From positions 1,984,001 through 2,048,000 of the forward strand of contig JAFCIZ010000007.1 of assembly GCA_017871115.1 (NCBI GenBank): a stretch of 64,000 bases of DNA, read 5' to 3'. The notes under the pieces are model-generated. The model saw only the letters and a program-made list of their open reading frames with translations, was not told where the DNA came from and searched no databases. A program made the position numbers and the translations under genes. This DNA comes from Cunninghamella blakesleeana. Lineage: Eukaryota > Mucoromycota > Mucoromycetes > Mucorales > Cunninghamellaceae. The first letter of the stretch is position 1; each line of letters starts with the position of its first letter. Positions 18,236-29,778 of the stretch are shown piece by piece.

Positions 18236-21200
18236 ACATTCTTTTTATATTTTTATTTCGGGTAAATTATTATCCTACCGGTGCGCCTAAGCTGTGCTTT
18301 TGGTAATGTTTATTTTTATTAAAATAAAGTATACATTTGTATTTAAATTTATATTTATAGTAAATATATAAGTTCTAATGGGTATAATTTTCTCTTTTTA
18401 TAAATAATACAGCGTAACATACGGTAAAAGTAAATATTTAAAAAAATTCAAAAGTATAAAACTTATATACAAATGGGTTTTAAAGTCAGATGAGAGAAAA
18501 TTATATAAAAAGGGTAATAATTATATAAAATAAAATAAAATAAAAAGCTTTCACTTAAGAAATAAAATATATTTGTGATAATAAAATAAAATTAAAAATA
18601 TTGTTTATAAATTGAACAAGTCAAATATATATATTAATTAATGATTAATTTTAAAGATTTACAATGAAAAAAATAATAGTAGAAAGAATAAAACAAAAAA
18701 GCAATTCTATTTATATTAAAATACTGAAATAAATTTTAGAGAAAATGAATAGAATATAAATATATATATATAATAATTATTTAAAATAATATCAAAATCG
18801 ATCCATATATCAAGATAAAATAGAAATTGATTCCATTCATTATTATTAAAAAAAAAATTCTAAAAAGATTGCTATATGTTAAATAGGAAAAGTAAACGAA
18901 AAATTATTTGAAGGAATACAAAATAATAACTTTTTTTTGATTTCCAACAATTACACTGCCTTCCTTATATACTATTTTATAATTGAATATATATGAGGGA
19001 TGAAAGGTCTACTAGATTGCTTAATTTTAATGTAAGCCAATAATAGCAGCCTTTTCAGACTAAAATAAAAGTATTATATAAGCTTAAATATTTTATAAGA
19101 CAATAGCGTAGAAAATAATAATAAAAATATAATATTGCATATATCTATAAAAGAAGAACATGAACAATTTATCCTAAGATGTTGGCTAACATTATAAATT
19201 AGAGAAGGTTTACTCGATGCAATTAACCAGTGAACAATCCTATTCAGTAAGATTTTTTGAAAATGAATTAGATTAAAAAAAAAATAACCATATATAAATG
19301 TAGTCTATATCATTAATATCAAAAAAGTCCTCAGAAAAAAAAGTAAGTTTTTATATTTTTTATTTTCTTTACTATTTTTATTTTTTATGATAAAAATAAT
19401 AAAAAATACTACGTTTTAAAACATAACCAAAAAAACATTTATTATTACTCCACTTATATTTTATTTATTATTTCTAAAATTCAATAATATTATATTATAA
19501 AGTGCTTGATCAATATAATGGTATCATTTATACAGAAAATCGTGCACTGTTCTGTGGTTGCTGGGTTTTAATTTTCCTGTATATCTTTATAAAGCAATTT
19601 TTATATTTCATTTACTTTCTTTTCTTTTGCTTTTTGAAAAAACATATATTTATTTTTTATTTTATTTTAATTTTCAAGTCAAAAACCATATATTTTGTGA
19701 TAAATATAATTTTTATTTAAATGGTTTAATTTTTTATTATCTGTACTATTCATTAATTTTTCGTTAAATTAATAAAATAGGTTTTTGGTTTTAATATTAT
19801 TTCCATATAGAAAACAGCGTCTAGTATTTCCCCAAGTTTATGCATTGTATTTAATTATAGTTCCGCTTAAATTCCTTCAACTAACGACTAATATACTAGG
19901 TTTTATTTTATAATATAACGGTGATAAATTGTTCAAAAAATATAATGGAATAAATAAACAACACACTGTATATATAGTTTTTAAAAATCAAGTAGTCTTG
20001 TTTTTATTTATTGGGCATTTAATAGAGAGGAGTAGAGGTATAAAAAAAAATTGAATATATAATAGTGAGCTAAAATATAGAGCTTTTTTTTTATAAAGCA
20101 TTCTTGAAGAGAGTAAATTTTTTTTCCTTAATAATTCATATAGTTTGGAGAAAGAGAGAAAGGAGAAATTTATAGTGATATATTTTCTTTTCCCGTAAAA
20201 AAATAAAAGAGTGAAATAGGAAAGAAGGGTTACTTTGAATTGTAAAAGTAAAGGAAAATGGTAAAGTAATGAAAACGTTTATTAAAAAAACATATATCTA
20301 TTTCAAAAAAAAAAAAAAGTAAAATAAACCAAATTTACTCTTATTTCATATAGTCAAGTTGAACCAGGATGTATAGAGGACATATTTGAAAATAATAAAT
20401 ATAGGTACAGTTAAAAAAAAAAATTGAAAAAGGTGAAAAAAAGCAAAGGAAAGTTGATAAAAATAAAAAATAAAAAATAAAAAAGCTAAATAGCGAGTTA
20501 AAATTTCTGCTAATAACTGTGTTTTTCTTTTGTTTTTTAAAATAATAATAATAGTAGTAAAATAATACAAATGCCTTTCAACTATATTCATTTTGATGAA
20601 AAATCAATTAAGCCAGTAATATATAAAAGGTATTATTAAGATGGGCTATTATATTTCAAAAATATAAAGCTTCTGTTGTAGAACATAACATTATAACTTA
20701 AAATAAAAATAAAAACAGGGACACAAGTGCTTTTTAAGTACCCTTATAATTTATCAATATTTTAAAATAAGAATAAGATAAAAGAATATTATTATAATTA
20801 TCTATCTTGGTACCTAACTCTTTTAAAATAAGTAATATATATATAGTATGTAAATGATATATATGTAATAAGAGTAATATCATAATACAAATTAGTACAA
20901 TAAATATTATAGTAATAATAATTTATGCAAGTTATTATAGCATTATAGGAGATATTGTATTATATAAAGATTAAGCGTTAGTATTAGTGACGTATTAATG
21001 GCATAAAACAAAAATATAAAAACTCTAGAAAATCATATGGTTTCTTAGCACAAATGCTGGGCTTACATTTAGATTAATAGTAAAATGCGTGTTTATTCAT
21101 TTTTCTTTGTTCTTTTATTATATCAAAAATCAAATATCTTCCTTCTATATAAGATATCAGAAAATAAAGGATAGTATTCATACATATCATATAAAAAAGG

Positions 21201-21259
21201 TTCAAAATGTCTTGAAATTGATAGCCAAATATTATTTTCAAAAAATAGTGATATCCCAA
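18236..21259. other. Gene-poor AT-rich stretch
   Basis: About 3 kb without a supportable gene. Open frames are short, Phe/Ile/Tyr-rich and lack homology signals. It contains many A- and T-runs. Confidence 0.5.
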
Positions 21260-21642
21260 TGAAAGAAATTGATAATAAAATTATTGAAATTATAGCTACA
21301 GTACTTATTAAATTAACTAAAGGTTATGCAATATTAGATGAAAGAAATGAAAATAAAAGGCAAAAAATTGTTAACGCTGTTGTTTACAATACTGTTTCAA
21401 TATTTTGATAAAAAAATGGAAAGCGAAGAACTCACTTACGATGAGGATATTAAAGGTCCTATCGAATTTATAGTTGCCAAAGATAAACTTATTTTAATGA
21501 CTATTGAAGCTAAGAGACAAGGTTGGGGTCGAGGTAGAGCACAGCTTCTTATGCAATTATATAACCGTTACCTTCAAAATATCAAAAATAGTGCACCAAT
21601 AAATCACGTATTATATGGTAACATGGCAATGACGAATTCATG
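21260..21642 (+). pseudogene. Relic of a PD-(D/E)XK-nuclease-like gene
   Basis: An open stretch from about 21415 to the TGA at 21641-21643 reads like part of a restriction-endonuclease-like fold: G-P-I-E-F-I-V, then LILMTIEAKRQ (an E-A-K motif), then GRAQLLMQLYNRY (a conserved Gln helix) and NHVLYG. In-frame sequence before it (from about 21314) is also protein-like but is closed by TGA at 21406-21408. After the TGA at 21641 further stops follow. It is an inactive fragment. Similar domains occur in fungal hypothetical proteins and some effector- or transposon-linked families; the exact family is not known to me. Confidence 0.45.
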
Positions 21643-22516
21643 AGAATTTATTTGATGTAAATAAGATGCTACAAAAAATAGTAATATTAAATCAAAACTT
21701 ATATGGAAATATAAACGAAAATTTGACTCAATTGAAATGGGTTTGAATAGAGATCAAGAACAATGGAGGAAATAAAATAGTACTACTTGATAAAAAATTA
21801 AATTACATGGTTGGGCCTTCTTTAAATCAACATGAAATTAATTAAAATTTCGTTTTTCTATATTTTAATTTTATAAATTAAAAATTATATATATGGGTTA
21901 CATCATTACAATTTTAAATAATTTACAGTAAAGAAGAAAACAATTGATAGTTGTAGTATTTGTATATGATTAGTTTTATAAATTTCAAAGAAATATTATT
22001 ATTATTTTTTATTTTTTATTTTTTATAATGGTATGTTTACTAAGCTGGGCCATTGTATATTTATTTCATTATTATACGATATATATTATGAATTATCTAA
22101 CATTTTAATATTAGAGAAATTATTTTGTATTATAAAATTTATACATATAATACTATTTTTAAAAAATTATATCATTTGAAGAATTAGTTCCATATATTTT
22201 AAATTAATTCACTGTATTTTATTTATTTAAATATAAGAATATTGTTTTCATTTTTAATGTTTTTGAATTTACATTTAAAACAAGTCATCTTTAAAGACAA
22301 CTTTTCAAGAGAGTTATAATAGGTAATATCAGTTTATTTTTAATGTGAAGAAGAAAAGATAAAAAAAAAAGAAAAAGTAACAATAATATAGTCACTCAAA
22401 CCCATATATATATATATATATACATGTATATACAAAGGATCTTATTAAAAGTTGTATTCGGTAGTACTTTATTATTATGATTATTTTACTTTTATTTTAA
22501 ACAATAGTTTAAACTT
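21643..22516. other. AT-rich intergenic
   Basis: No gene is seen. Weak protein-like stretches just after 21643 are probably the remainder of the nuclease-like relic. Confidence 0.4.
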
Positions 22517-22745
22517 ATAAAAGAGCTTAGCAAATACACCAAACTATATAGCTCATATTACTTCATTTTGGATATAAATAATTTATCAGTTCTTTTATAA
22601 ATATATTTTGCGAGTAAATCAGTCCTATATATATATACATGCATATACACTATTTATGGAAGGATACATATATCAGTTGACCTATCACACCATTAAAGAA
22701 AAAGGAAAGGGAGCTCAATTTATATACAAAAGTTGCCGAGATCGG
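22517..22745 (+). pseudogene. Detached HET-like relic (fourth copy)
   Basis: Bases 22535-22590 encode TPNYIAHITSF and then INNLS, matching TPDYKAHITSF of the intact HET-like gene and DLNNLC of its second copy. Bases about 22655-22740 then match the next block in another frame: I-S-V-D, a His, a stop, a Lys/Arg-rich stretch and I-Y. Between and around them only noise remains. It lies some 18-20 kb from the HET cluster at 1.5-5 kb. Confidence 0.55.
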
Positions 22746-23821
22746 GGATTTACTTGATTGGATACAAGTAAAATAAATAAAAGAGGTTTATTATAAGTTA
22801 ACAAATTCAAAAGAAAGCAGCTAGATTTTTCTTAAAATACCTTATAAAATGTTCATTAGTTAACAATAAAAATGAGATGAATGGAAGGTATAAAATATAA
22901 TCATGGATTTTTAGCATGTTTTATAGTGAATTCGATTTGATTACACTCGAGTAAACAGTAAATTATATTATGTTGCTACAGAAAAAGATGGAATATCATC
23001 CTATAAACCCATATTCCGGAGCTCGTACCTTTTTTTTTTTTTTTTACTTTTATAACGGTTGGTATATCATTGGTTATATTGATCAAAAAAAAAAGGGTAT
23101 GTTATTCTCACGAAATTATAAATAAAAGTGTACATATAAGTACTATTTTAAAAATAAAAAGGTATTTCTATAAAATGAAATGAATACAAAAAAAAAAAAT
23201 CACTATTTTAAGAAATGAAAAGGAGTTATGTTCTAACGATTACCGAACATTAAATCAAATGATTCATCCTATCAATGATCAAGTACTACATTATTAGTCA
23301 TTTTCCAGGATTTGTATATTTTTTTAATATTTAACCAATAATATCCTCGCCACACATATTAACGTAACTTGTATATATAATAATGTAATTGCTCTTATAA
23401 TCTATACGTAAACAAATAAATCATATATCTTTTTTTAATTGGATGAAATATTTCTAAAGGAAAAAAAAAAGGTTAGTATTTATATTTTGATTATTAACTT
23501 TACTGAAACAATTATTAATTAAAATAATAATAATAATAATAATTTAAAATGACAATTTTTTTAAAGAGAGTTTATTTTTAACAAAAACAATACTATAAAG
23601 AGTTAAAAGTATGATAATCTGTAGTGTGAATTGCTGTGCCACAAAAATGGATAATGCAAATGATGGTAATAAACCTACATATGGAAATCACATAAAAATA
23701 GATTATAATTATTATAATTTTTTTTTAAAAAAAAGGTTATATAAACATGCCTTTTTTTTCTTTTTTCCTTCCTTTCATTATCTTTTTTAATTAATAAAAC
23801 ATCGATTTATCTCTATCAAAA
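22746..23821. other. AT-rich intergenic; promoter of secreted protein
   Basis: No gene is recognised. A TATA-like GTTATATAAAC lies near 23735, followed by a strong T/C-rich tract (23750-23785) before the ATG at 23822. Confidence 0.45.
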
Positions 23822-24166
23822 ATGAAATTATCATTACTTACATTTGTTGCTGCAAGTCTCTTCGTTGGTAGTAGCTATGCCGTTACTAGTGATGAATTTG
23901 ACATTTATTACTATAGACAACCTAACTTTGTAGACGAAGCTGGATCACAACATGGTACTATTTCAAGAGGCCAGTCTGCCGGTCGCCCTAGAGCTAATAT
24001 GAGCCATGTTCAATCCATCCAAGCACCTGAATGGTTACAAGTCACTATCTTTAGTGGTTACGCTTATTCTGGCCAATCGTTCACTACTTTGGGTAATGCT
24101 GAACTTATTGATCCTCCTTTCACTGTTCATAGTATTAAATATAAAAATACAAATGAAGCAGATTAA
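23822..24166 (+). CDS. Small secreted protein, possibly beta/gamma-crystallin-like
   Basis: An intron-less gene of 114 residues. A clear signal peptide (basic MK, hydrophobic core, cleavage probably after SSYA at about 20) starts it. The mature part of about 94 residues has no cysteines and is rich in Tyr, Ser and Gly. The segment VTIFSGYAYSGQSFTTLG followed by I-x-S-I-K-Y resembles one beta/gamma-crystallin Greek-key strand pattern (V-x-L-Y-x-x-x-x-F-x-G-x-S). That assignment is inference from pattern only. The promoter has a TATA-like box and pyrimidine tract, and codons are C/T-ending, which suggests good expression. Function unknown. Confidence 0.75.
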   Translation: MKLSLLTFVAASLFVGSSYAVTSDEFDIYYYRQPNFVDEAGSQHGTISRGQSAGRPRANMSHVQSIQAPEWLQVTIFSGYAYSGQSFTTLGNAELIDPPFTVHSIKYKNTNEAD

Positions 24167-24393
24167 TTAAATATATAAATAAGTGGAAATATAACATTTG
24201 ATATATATTTTTATTTTATGCACATAAAGATTAAATAATAAACGAATTTTTAATTTTTTGTACCAAGAAAAAACGGAGTTTAAATATAAGCTACTTTTTT
24301 TTATATTTTCCTCTTGGCTTTATTTTATCATTCTTTTTTATTTTTCTTATTTTTTTATTTTTTCTTTTCATTACTTAAAAATAAATTATTTAC

Positions 24394-24792
24394 ATGGCTT
24401 ATTCTGGTAGAGATATTGCACTTTTTGTTATTGCCTTCTTCTTCCCTCCTCTCGCTGTATTAATTAAAAGAGGATGTGGCGCTGATTTCTTTATTAATGT
24501 TCTTTTATCTTTATTGGGCGCAAGTAAGTTTTTTTTATTATCATTAACATCAGATAATAAATGAATATATCGGTATATATGCTTATTACTTTTTATTCTC
24601 CTCACTATTATAGTCCCTGGTGTTATTCATGCCTTTTACATTGTACATAAATATAATGAATCCTTTGAAGATATAGAAAGTGGTGGATTAAGATATGAAC
24701 CAGTTCCCCAAAACGAACCTACTCGTGTTGTTTATGGAACTACTAATCAACCTACAGGTAAAAATAATAGTATATTTTATTTTTATATATGA
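24394..24792 (+). CDS. PMP3/UPF0057-family small membrane protein
   Basis: Exon 1 is 24394-24523. Exon 2 starts at 24614 and either runs to the TGA at 24790-24792, or is spliced at 24757 over a 334-bp intron to a tiny exon (25092-25096) that adds one Glu and a stop. The protein has the two PMP3 helices: IALFVIAFFFPPLAVLIKRG and FFINVLLSLLGAIPGVIHAFYIV, with the family's P-P, G-C-G and I-P-G-x-I-H-A-F-Y-I-V residues. A hydrophilic tail of about 50 residues follows (EDIESGGLRYEPVPQNEP...). Yeast Pmp3 (55 residues) sits in the plasma membrane and affects potential and salt tolerance; the tailed form here may differ. Family is certain, C-terminus uncertain. Confidence 0.85.
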
Positions 24793-24828
24793 TAATGTTG
24801 ACGATAATACAGGGTATAGGACGTATTG

Positions 24829-24858
24829 TATATATATATATATATATAGTGTAAATGC

Positions 24859-24890
<32 letters not shown>

Positions 24891-24900
24891 CTGTGCGTAT
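24829..24900. repeat. (TA)n-(TG)n alternating purine-pyrimidine run
   Basis: A TA run (24829-24847) is followed by GTGCGTGCGTGTGTG... to about 24900, with further GTATG repeats at 24985-25018. It lies just 3' of the PMP3 gene, or in its possible last intron. Confidence 0.85.
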
Positions 24901-25532
24901 ATGCATGTATCTTTTTATTTTGTTTTATTCATGGTGATGACAATTATATAACATATAAAAGATAGCATATAGGTTATATCTATATGTAGTATGTATGTGT
25001 GTATGTGTGTATGTGTATGGTTTTTTTTTCCAAGAATAATATACTGATCTAATTTTTGTTCTTTTTACTTCTTTATTATTCCGGAGTTTAGAATAAATTT
25101 AAGATACAATCAAAAAAAGTATTTTCCATTTTATTTGGTATTTATTTTTACCCTTCAAAAACTTTTTTTTTACCTTTGTTATATTACTCTTTTTTTATTC
25201 TTCAATAATTATTATTATCATTTATTATCATTATAATATATATATATATATATATATATTTAATAATAAATTTATATAATATATATAAAATAATAAATAA
25301 TAAATAAATAGGAAGCACATATTTATTTAAAATATATTCCCAAAATAGTAAATAGAGGAGATTCATTATGATATTATTATTATTATTTTTAATGATACAT
25401 GTTTTTAAAAAAAGGAAAGTTTAAAATATAAAGAATTAAGAAATAACAACAATAATAATAAAAAAAAGGTGGTATATGAACCAACTTCTTTTAAATAACT
25501 TATAATATATATAAATCGCGATATATAAAAAA
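24901..25532. other. Intergenic between PMP3 and Whi5/Nrm1-like genes
   Basis: AT-rich, with a (TA)n run at 25235-25260. No gene is visible. The possible last 2-codon exon of the PMP3 gene lies at 25092-25096. Confidence 0.4.
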
Positions 25533-25633
25533 ACGCGAATTTTTCTTATACGGGGTTTGAAATCGACTTTATAAAATAAAATAAAAAATCGTGAAGAGAG
25601 AGCAGCGGCAAGAAAAAAAATCTAATCACGCGT
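25533..25633 (+). promoter_or_regulatory. MCB/SCB-like cell-cycle boxes upstream of the Whi5/Nrm1-like gene
   Basis: AAACGCGAA at 25532-25539 and a perfect MluI cell-cycle box ACGCGT at 25628-25633 lie 189-285 bp before the start at 25817. I saw no other exact ACGCGT in the window. In yeast, MCB boxes recruit MBF, and Nrm1 is both MBF target and repressor; feedback here is inferred. Confidence 0.5.
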
Positions 25634-25816
25634 TAATGGGGTAATTATATTTTCGGGTAGTATTTATTTTTATTTCCTTCTTTTTTTTCCCTCTCTCTTT
25701 TCTTTTTCACTTTTTATTTTACAAGAATATTATATTTGTTATATAATATATATATATATATTTTGCTTCTTTCAATTTAAACATTATTATTATTATTATT
25801 AATAATAAAAATAATT

Positions 25817-26918
25817 ATGACTAATAATGAATTTATAGAATATACTGGCAATCCTGACATTACTAAAGTAAGAATGAATTAAAAAATAGTATGACATAAA
25901 AAAAAAAAGGTTTATTGTATTTATATACTAACTATATTTTACATATATATATATTTTTGTTGTACAGCATTTAGAGTCACTCAAAACGCGATTAGGGTTT
26001 GCAAGATTCAAGTTACGCAATGGGTGGAAAAATAATACACTTTTAGATGTAGAAACCTTTTGGAAAGAAAAACAACGACAAATGGTAGATTCTTTACCTA
26101 CACCACGATTTACTCAAAGAGATATATTAGATAATAGAACACTTCATCCCCATTACCATTATCATCAAACACAGCTTTATAATAATAATAATAATCATAC
26201 CATCTCACATTCTAATCCTAATACAGCTAATAATAAACAAAAACAACAACGAAGACATTCTCATCATCATTATTCAAATAAAAGAGCAAAACTAACTAGA
26301 TCCCTTTCAACTCCTATTACTCATTCAACATCATCTTCTTTTCAACAACAAGCATTAAATAGACAGCATTCATCTTTACCTTTTAGTATTCGTCATCATA
26401 ATCATCAACAAGGAGAAGAAGAGGATAGCCTTTATTTTCCTACAGCATCATCACCTACTAATTTATCACCACGAAAGCGTAAAAGATTAACACAAACACC
26501 TCCTTCTCCACCAATAGATGAATTATCACTTCATAAAACAATTCATCATCATGATGTGGATGATTCTCCTTTTCAACAACAACAGCAAAATAAAATCTTA
26601 ACGCCCACTTCAACACCTTCTTCGTCACAAAAATTAAATTCTTCTTTGGATTATTTATCTTATGCTGTTGAAATCACTGAACCAAGTTATTTATATCATG
26701 ACCATGATGAATCTGATTTTGTCCCAAGTTCAAGTGATGAAAATGATGATAGTGACGAACATCCTGATCATCATCATTCTTCTCTTCCTTTAAAAACAAC
26801 AAGACATTCACCTTTTCCTATTCATGGTACTACTGCTGCATCAACAACTTCCTCTACTTCTTCTATTACTGCTGCTGCCGAAGCAATGATGATGTTTGGA
26901 AATCATACCCAAGATTAA
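25817..26918 (+). CDS. Whi5/Nrm1-like transcriptional repressor (GTB motif)
   Basis: Two exons, 25817-25867 and 25968-26918, give 333 residues. Residues 18-45 carry LKTRLGFARFKLRNGW followed by L-x-D-V-E. This matches the GTB motif of Whi5/Nrm1 (L-x-x-R-L-x-x-A-x-x-K-V-x-x-G-W), which binds the Swi6-containing SBF/MBF complexes and represses G1/S genes. The remainder is disordered and rich in His, Ser, Asn and Gln, with basic patches (SPRKRKRL, possible nuclear signal) and several SP/TP sites (TPPSPP, TPTSTPSS), consistent with CDK regulation. MCB-like boxes precede the gene. Whether it acts as Whi5 or Nrm1 cannot be told; the family call rests on the short motif and overall layout. Confidence 0.72.
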
Positions 26919-28682
26919 TATTCTACCCTCTTTCTTCTTTCTCCCCCTCACTTATCCATTCGTTTTTATATATGTTACTCTATTTATTGGCTGGTTTTTT
27001 TTTTTTTTTTTTTTTCTTTATATTCATACTTTACGATTTTTTTTTATTTTATTATTATTTAATGATACCTTTTATAATAATTATTATTGCAATGATGATA
27101 ATAATGATTATTTTATTTTCTTTTTACTATTATATTTTTATATTTTTTTTTAATTGTATATTTGCATAAATAAAAAGGGTTATTGGTTGGTTAGAGGGTT
27201 ATATTTTAAAAAGGATATTCTTTTTTTTGGGGGGAAAGGAAAAATTAATGCAGAGTTAAAAAAAAATATGATCACGAAGTTTAGTATAACGCGAAAGGTT
27301 CAAATTTTTTTAAAAAAATTAATCGCGTGTAATTTTTTTTTAGTGACCGACCTTCAACTTTTCCAAACATAGTAATCAGCAAGAATTTATACTTTCTGGG
27401 ATCACTCCTTTTATTATAAATATATATATGATGATCATCTTTTTTTTTTTTATCTATGGATTCATTCTTTTGATATTATATAATATTTACTTTTTTTTAC
27501 TATTATTTTTGGTTGGCTAGATGGTGATTTTATTAAATTATTAAAAAAAAGCACAGACATAAATACAATATAAAAAAATCAAATACTGGTGGTAGTAATA
27601 AATATATATTATCGAAAATCTGTAATTTTTAAATTACATGATTACCTATCAATAAGAAATCAATTTTTGTTATTATAACTACAAGCAAGTTCTTGATGAT
27701 ATATATGTGCGTTTTTTTTAAAAAAAAGGTACAGGGGAAGAAGAAAATAAATGATAAGGCAAACTAAAAGAGGCTGAGTTATGTATGAAATAAAGGATGG
27801 ACTTCATACATATACCTTTTTGTTTGTAATTCCTTTTATTTTTTAAGAAATAACATTTATCTATATATAAATAAATTGAAATAGTAATAATACAAAAAAA
27901 GCTATTTATAAAATGATCATCTTTATTTACATGTATCAATCAGTAAAAATAAATAAATAATCTAATTTTTTAGAGTGAGAGAGATCGCACTAAGGCCAAA
28001 TTCGGAATTAAAAGTAATTGGAAAATAATTTTTCCATTAACCTCAAAAAGATGAAAAAATAAAAAAATAAAATAAAATGGTAAATAATTTTCCCTATATA
28101 TTTTAAAAAAGACGTCTTTACTATCTACTTATTCATTATATACAGCAATAATGAAGATGATATAAAATATCATCATTTGAGAATATCAAATGATTAAAAA
28201 TATAGCATTTAAAAAATATACACAAATGAGTTGGAACTTTAATGAATCAAATATATATTTATTCAATTGACGATAATGTGTATATTTATATGGTAAGCGG
28301 GAAGTTTCGGGTAAACTCAGGGTCTTTTTTTTTGAAGTGCTTAAAATTTCCCCTTTTATAATTAAAACAAAAAAAAAAAGAACTCCAGGTTTTTTTATAA
28401 GAGAAAAATAAATATATTTATTTAGTAGAATCATAGAACCATATTAAAAAAAAAAAAAAAGAAAAAAGTAAATTAAAAATTCTACATGCACTATGAGAAT
28501 TTTAAAGAATAATAATAAAGCGATTAAAATAAATAAATAAATGAATGATGTGATTATAAATAGGTATTTTCTAATAATAATAAAAGTGTGATCAAAATGA
28601 AATGATAATGAATGAATATAAAAAATAAATTAAATGAATTAATAAAATAAAATAAAAATAAAATCTATATAATCATTTTTTT
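26919..28682. other. Intergenic between convergent 3' ends
   Basis: This 1.76-kb stretch separates the ends of the Whi5/Nrm1-like gene (+) and the carrier gene (-). No gene is recognised. ACGCGAAA at 27289-27296 (E2F/SCB-like) stands alone; with no start codon of a visible gene nearby its meaning is unclear. Confidence 0.45.
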
Positions 28683-29778
28683 TTAAATTTTAGCAACAAT
28701 TAATTGTCTATCATGCCATACAGAATGCCATCTCTTGAACTGTTCCAATACAACAAAAGTAATAATGGTTTGAGGGGCTAAGCGAATGAAGGCTGGAGTC
28801 CAACCTTTAAAGAAAGAAGCTAATCCTTCATTTCTATACATGTTTTTCATGATATTCATTGAGGTCATATTTGGATCATTTGAACTGGTGGTCATAATAC
28901 GAGTTTTAATTACATCTACAGGTGAACAAACGGTTGTTGCAACCAATCCCTATTATAGATAAAATAAAATAAATGAGTCATTAAGTATATACCTTTTATT
29001 TTGCCTTCCTTCTCTCCCTCTCTTTTTTCTCCTTAATATATATATATATGTGATATGTATGACTTACAGCAAGGGTGCTTGAAGTAAAATGAAGGACTAA
29101 ACCATCTTGTAAAGGACTATAATTTAATAGTAATTTTTTAAAGAGGTCATAAGAGACACATTGTGAGGAAGTCATTAAAATGGCACGATTCATGTTTGGA
29201 CCAAGGCCACGGAATAAAGAGGTAACACCTTCTTCTCTAGCAATACGAAATACACCATCCAAAGCATGTTTGTAATTACGACGTTGTTGAGGTGGTAATA
29301 ATCCATCACTTTGCATTCTTACATTTACTACATCGCCCGGATTACCACAAGCTCCACCTAATGCTCCTGCTGTACTTGAACATAACAATAATTGCCATAC
29401 GGTTGGTTCTATTTTAAAATAGATAAAAATAAGAATAAAAAGATGGGATTAATATATATATATATTTATTTATTTATAATAGTAATAGTTGTTACCTTGG
29501 TTCTTTGCAATAGAATGTTTTAATTTTTCATAAACACCAAATCTTACAGTAGAATAAGTAGCTTGTCTTAAAATACTTGCTGATAAACCGTTGTATAAAC
29601 GGATAGCTCCTTCCGTTTTAGCGATTTTAATCATAGTAGAAAGCATGCCATGTTTACCTGAACCTTTCATATTTTGTAATCTTACTTTGGTCAAGTCAAA
29701 AGGGTGTACAACCATAGCTGCTATACAAGAGGCTGCACCTCCAAAATAGAAAGGGGTAGGTCGATTCTTTGTTGACAT
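28683..29778 (-). CDS. DIC1: Mitochondrial dicarboxylate carrier
   Basis: Three exons (minus): 29778-29496, 29408-29068, 28949-28683; 296 residues. The three mitochondrial-carrier signature motifs are present, one per repeat: HPFDLTKVRLQ, NPGDVVNVRMQ and SPVDVIKTRIM. The second (P-G-D-V-V-N-V-R-M-Q) is the form found in yeast Dic1 and animal SLC25A10. Six membrane helices are expected in the inner membrane. By family it exchanges malate or succinate for phosphate, feeding the TCA cycle and gluconeogenesis. Length fits the family (about 290-300). Two CCAAT-type boxes lie 285-390 bp upstream. Confidence 0.92.

Noticed and set aside
27289..27296. E2F/SCB-like ACGCGAAA as promoter element
   Set aside because: It lies between two gene 3' ends with no visible start codon downstream; listed only as a sequence curiosity.
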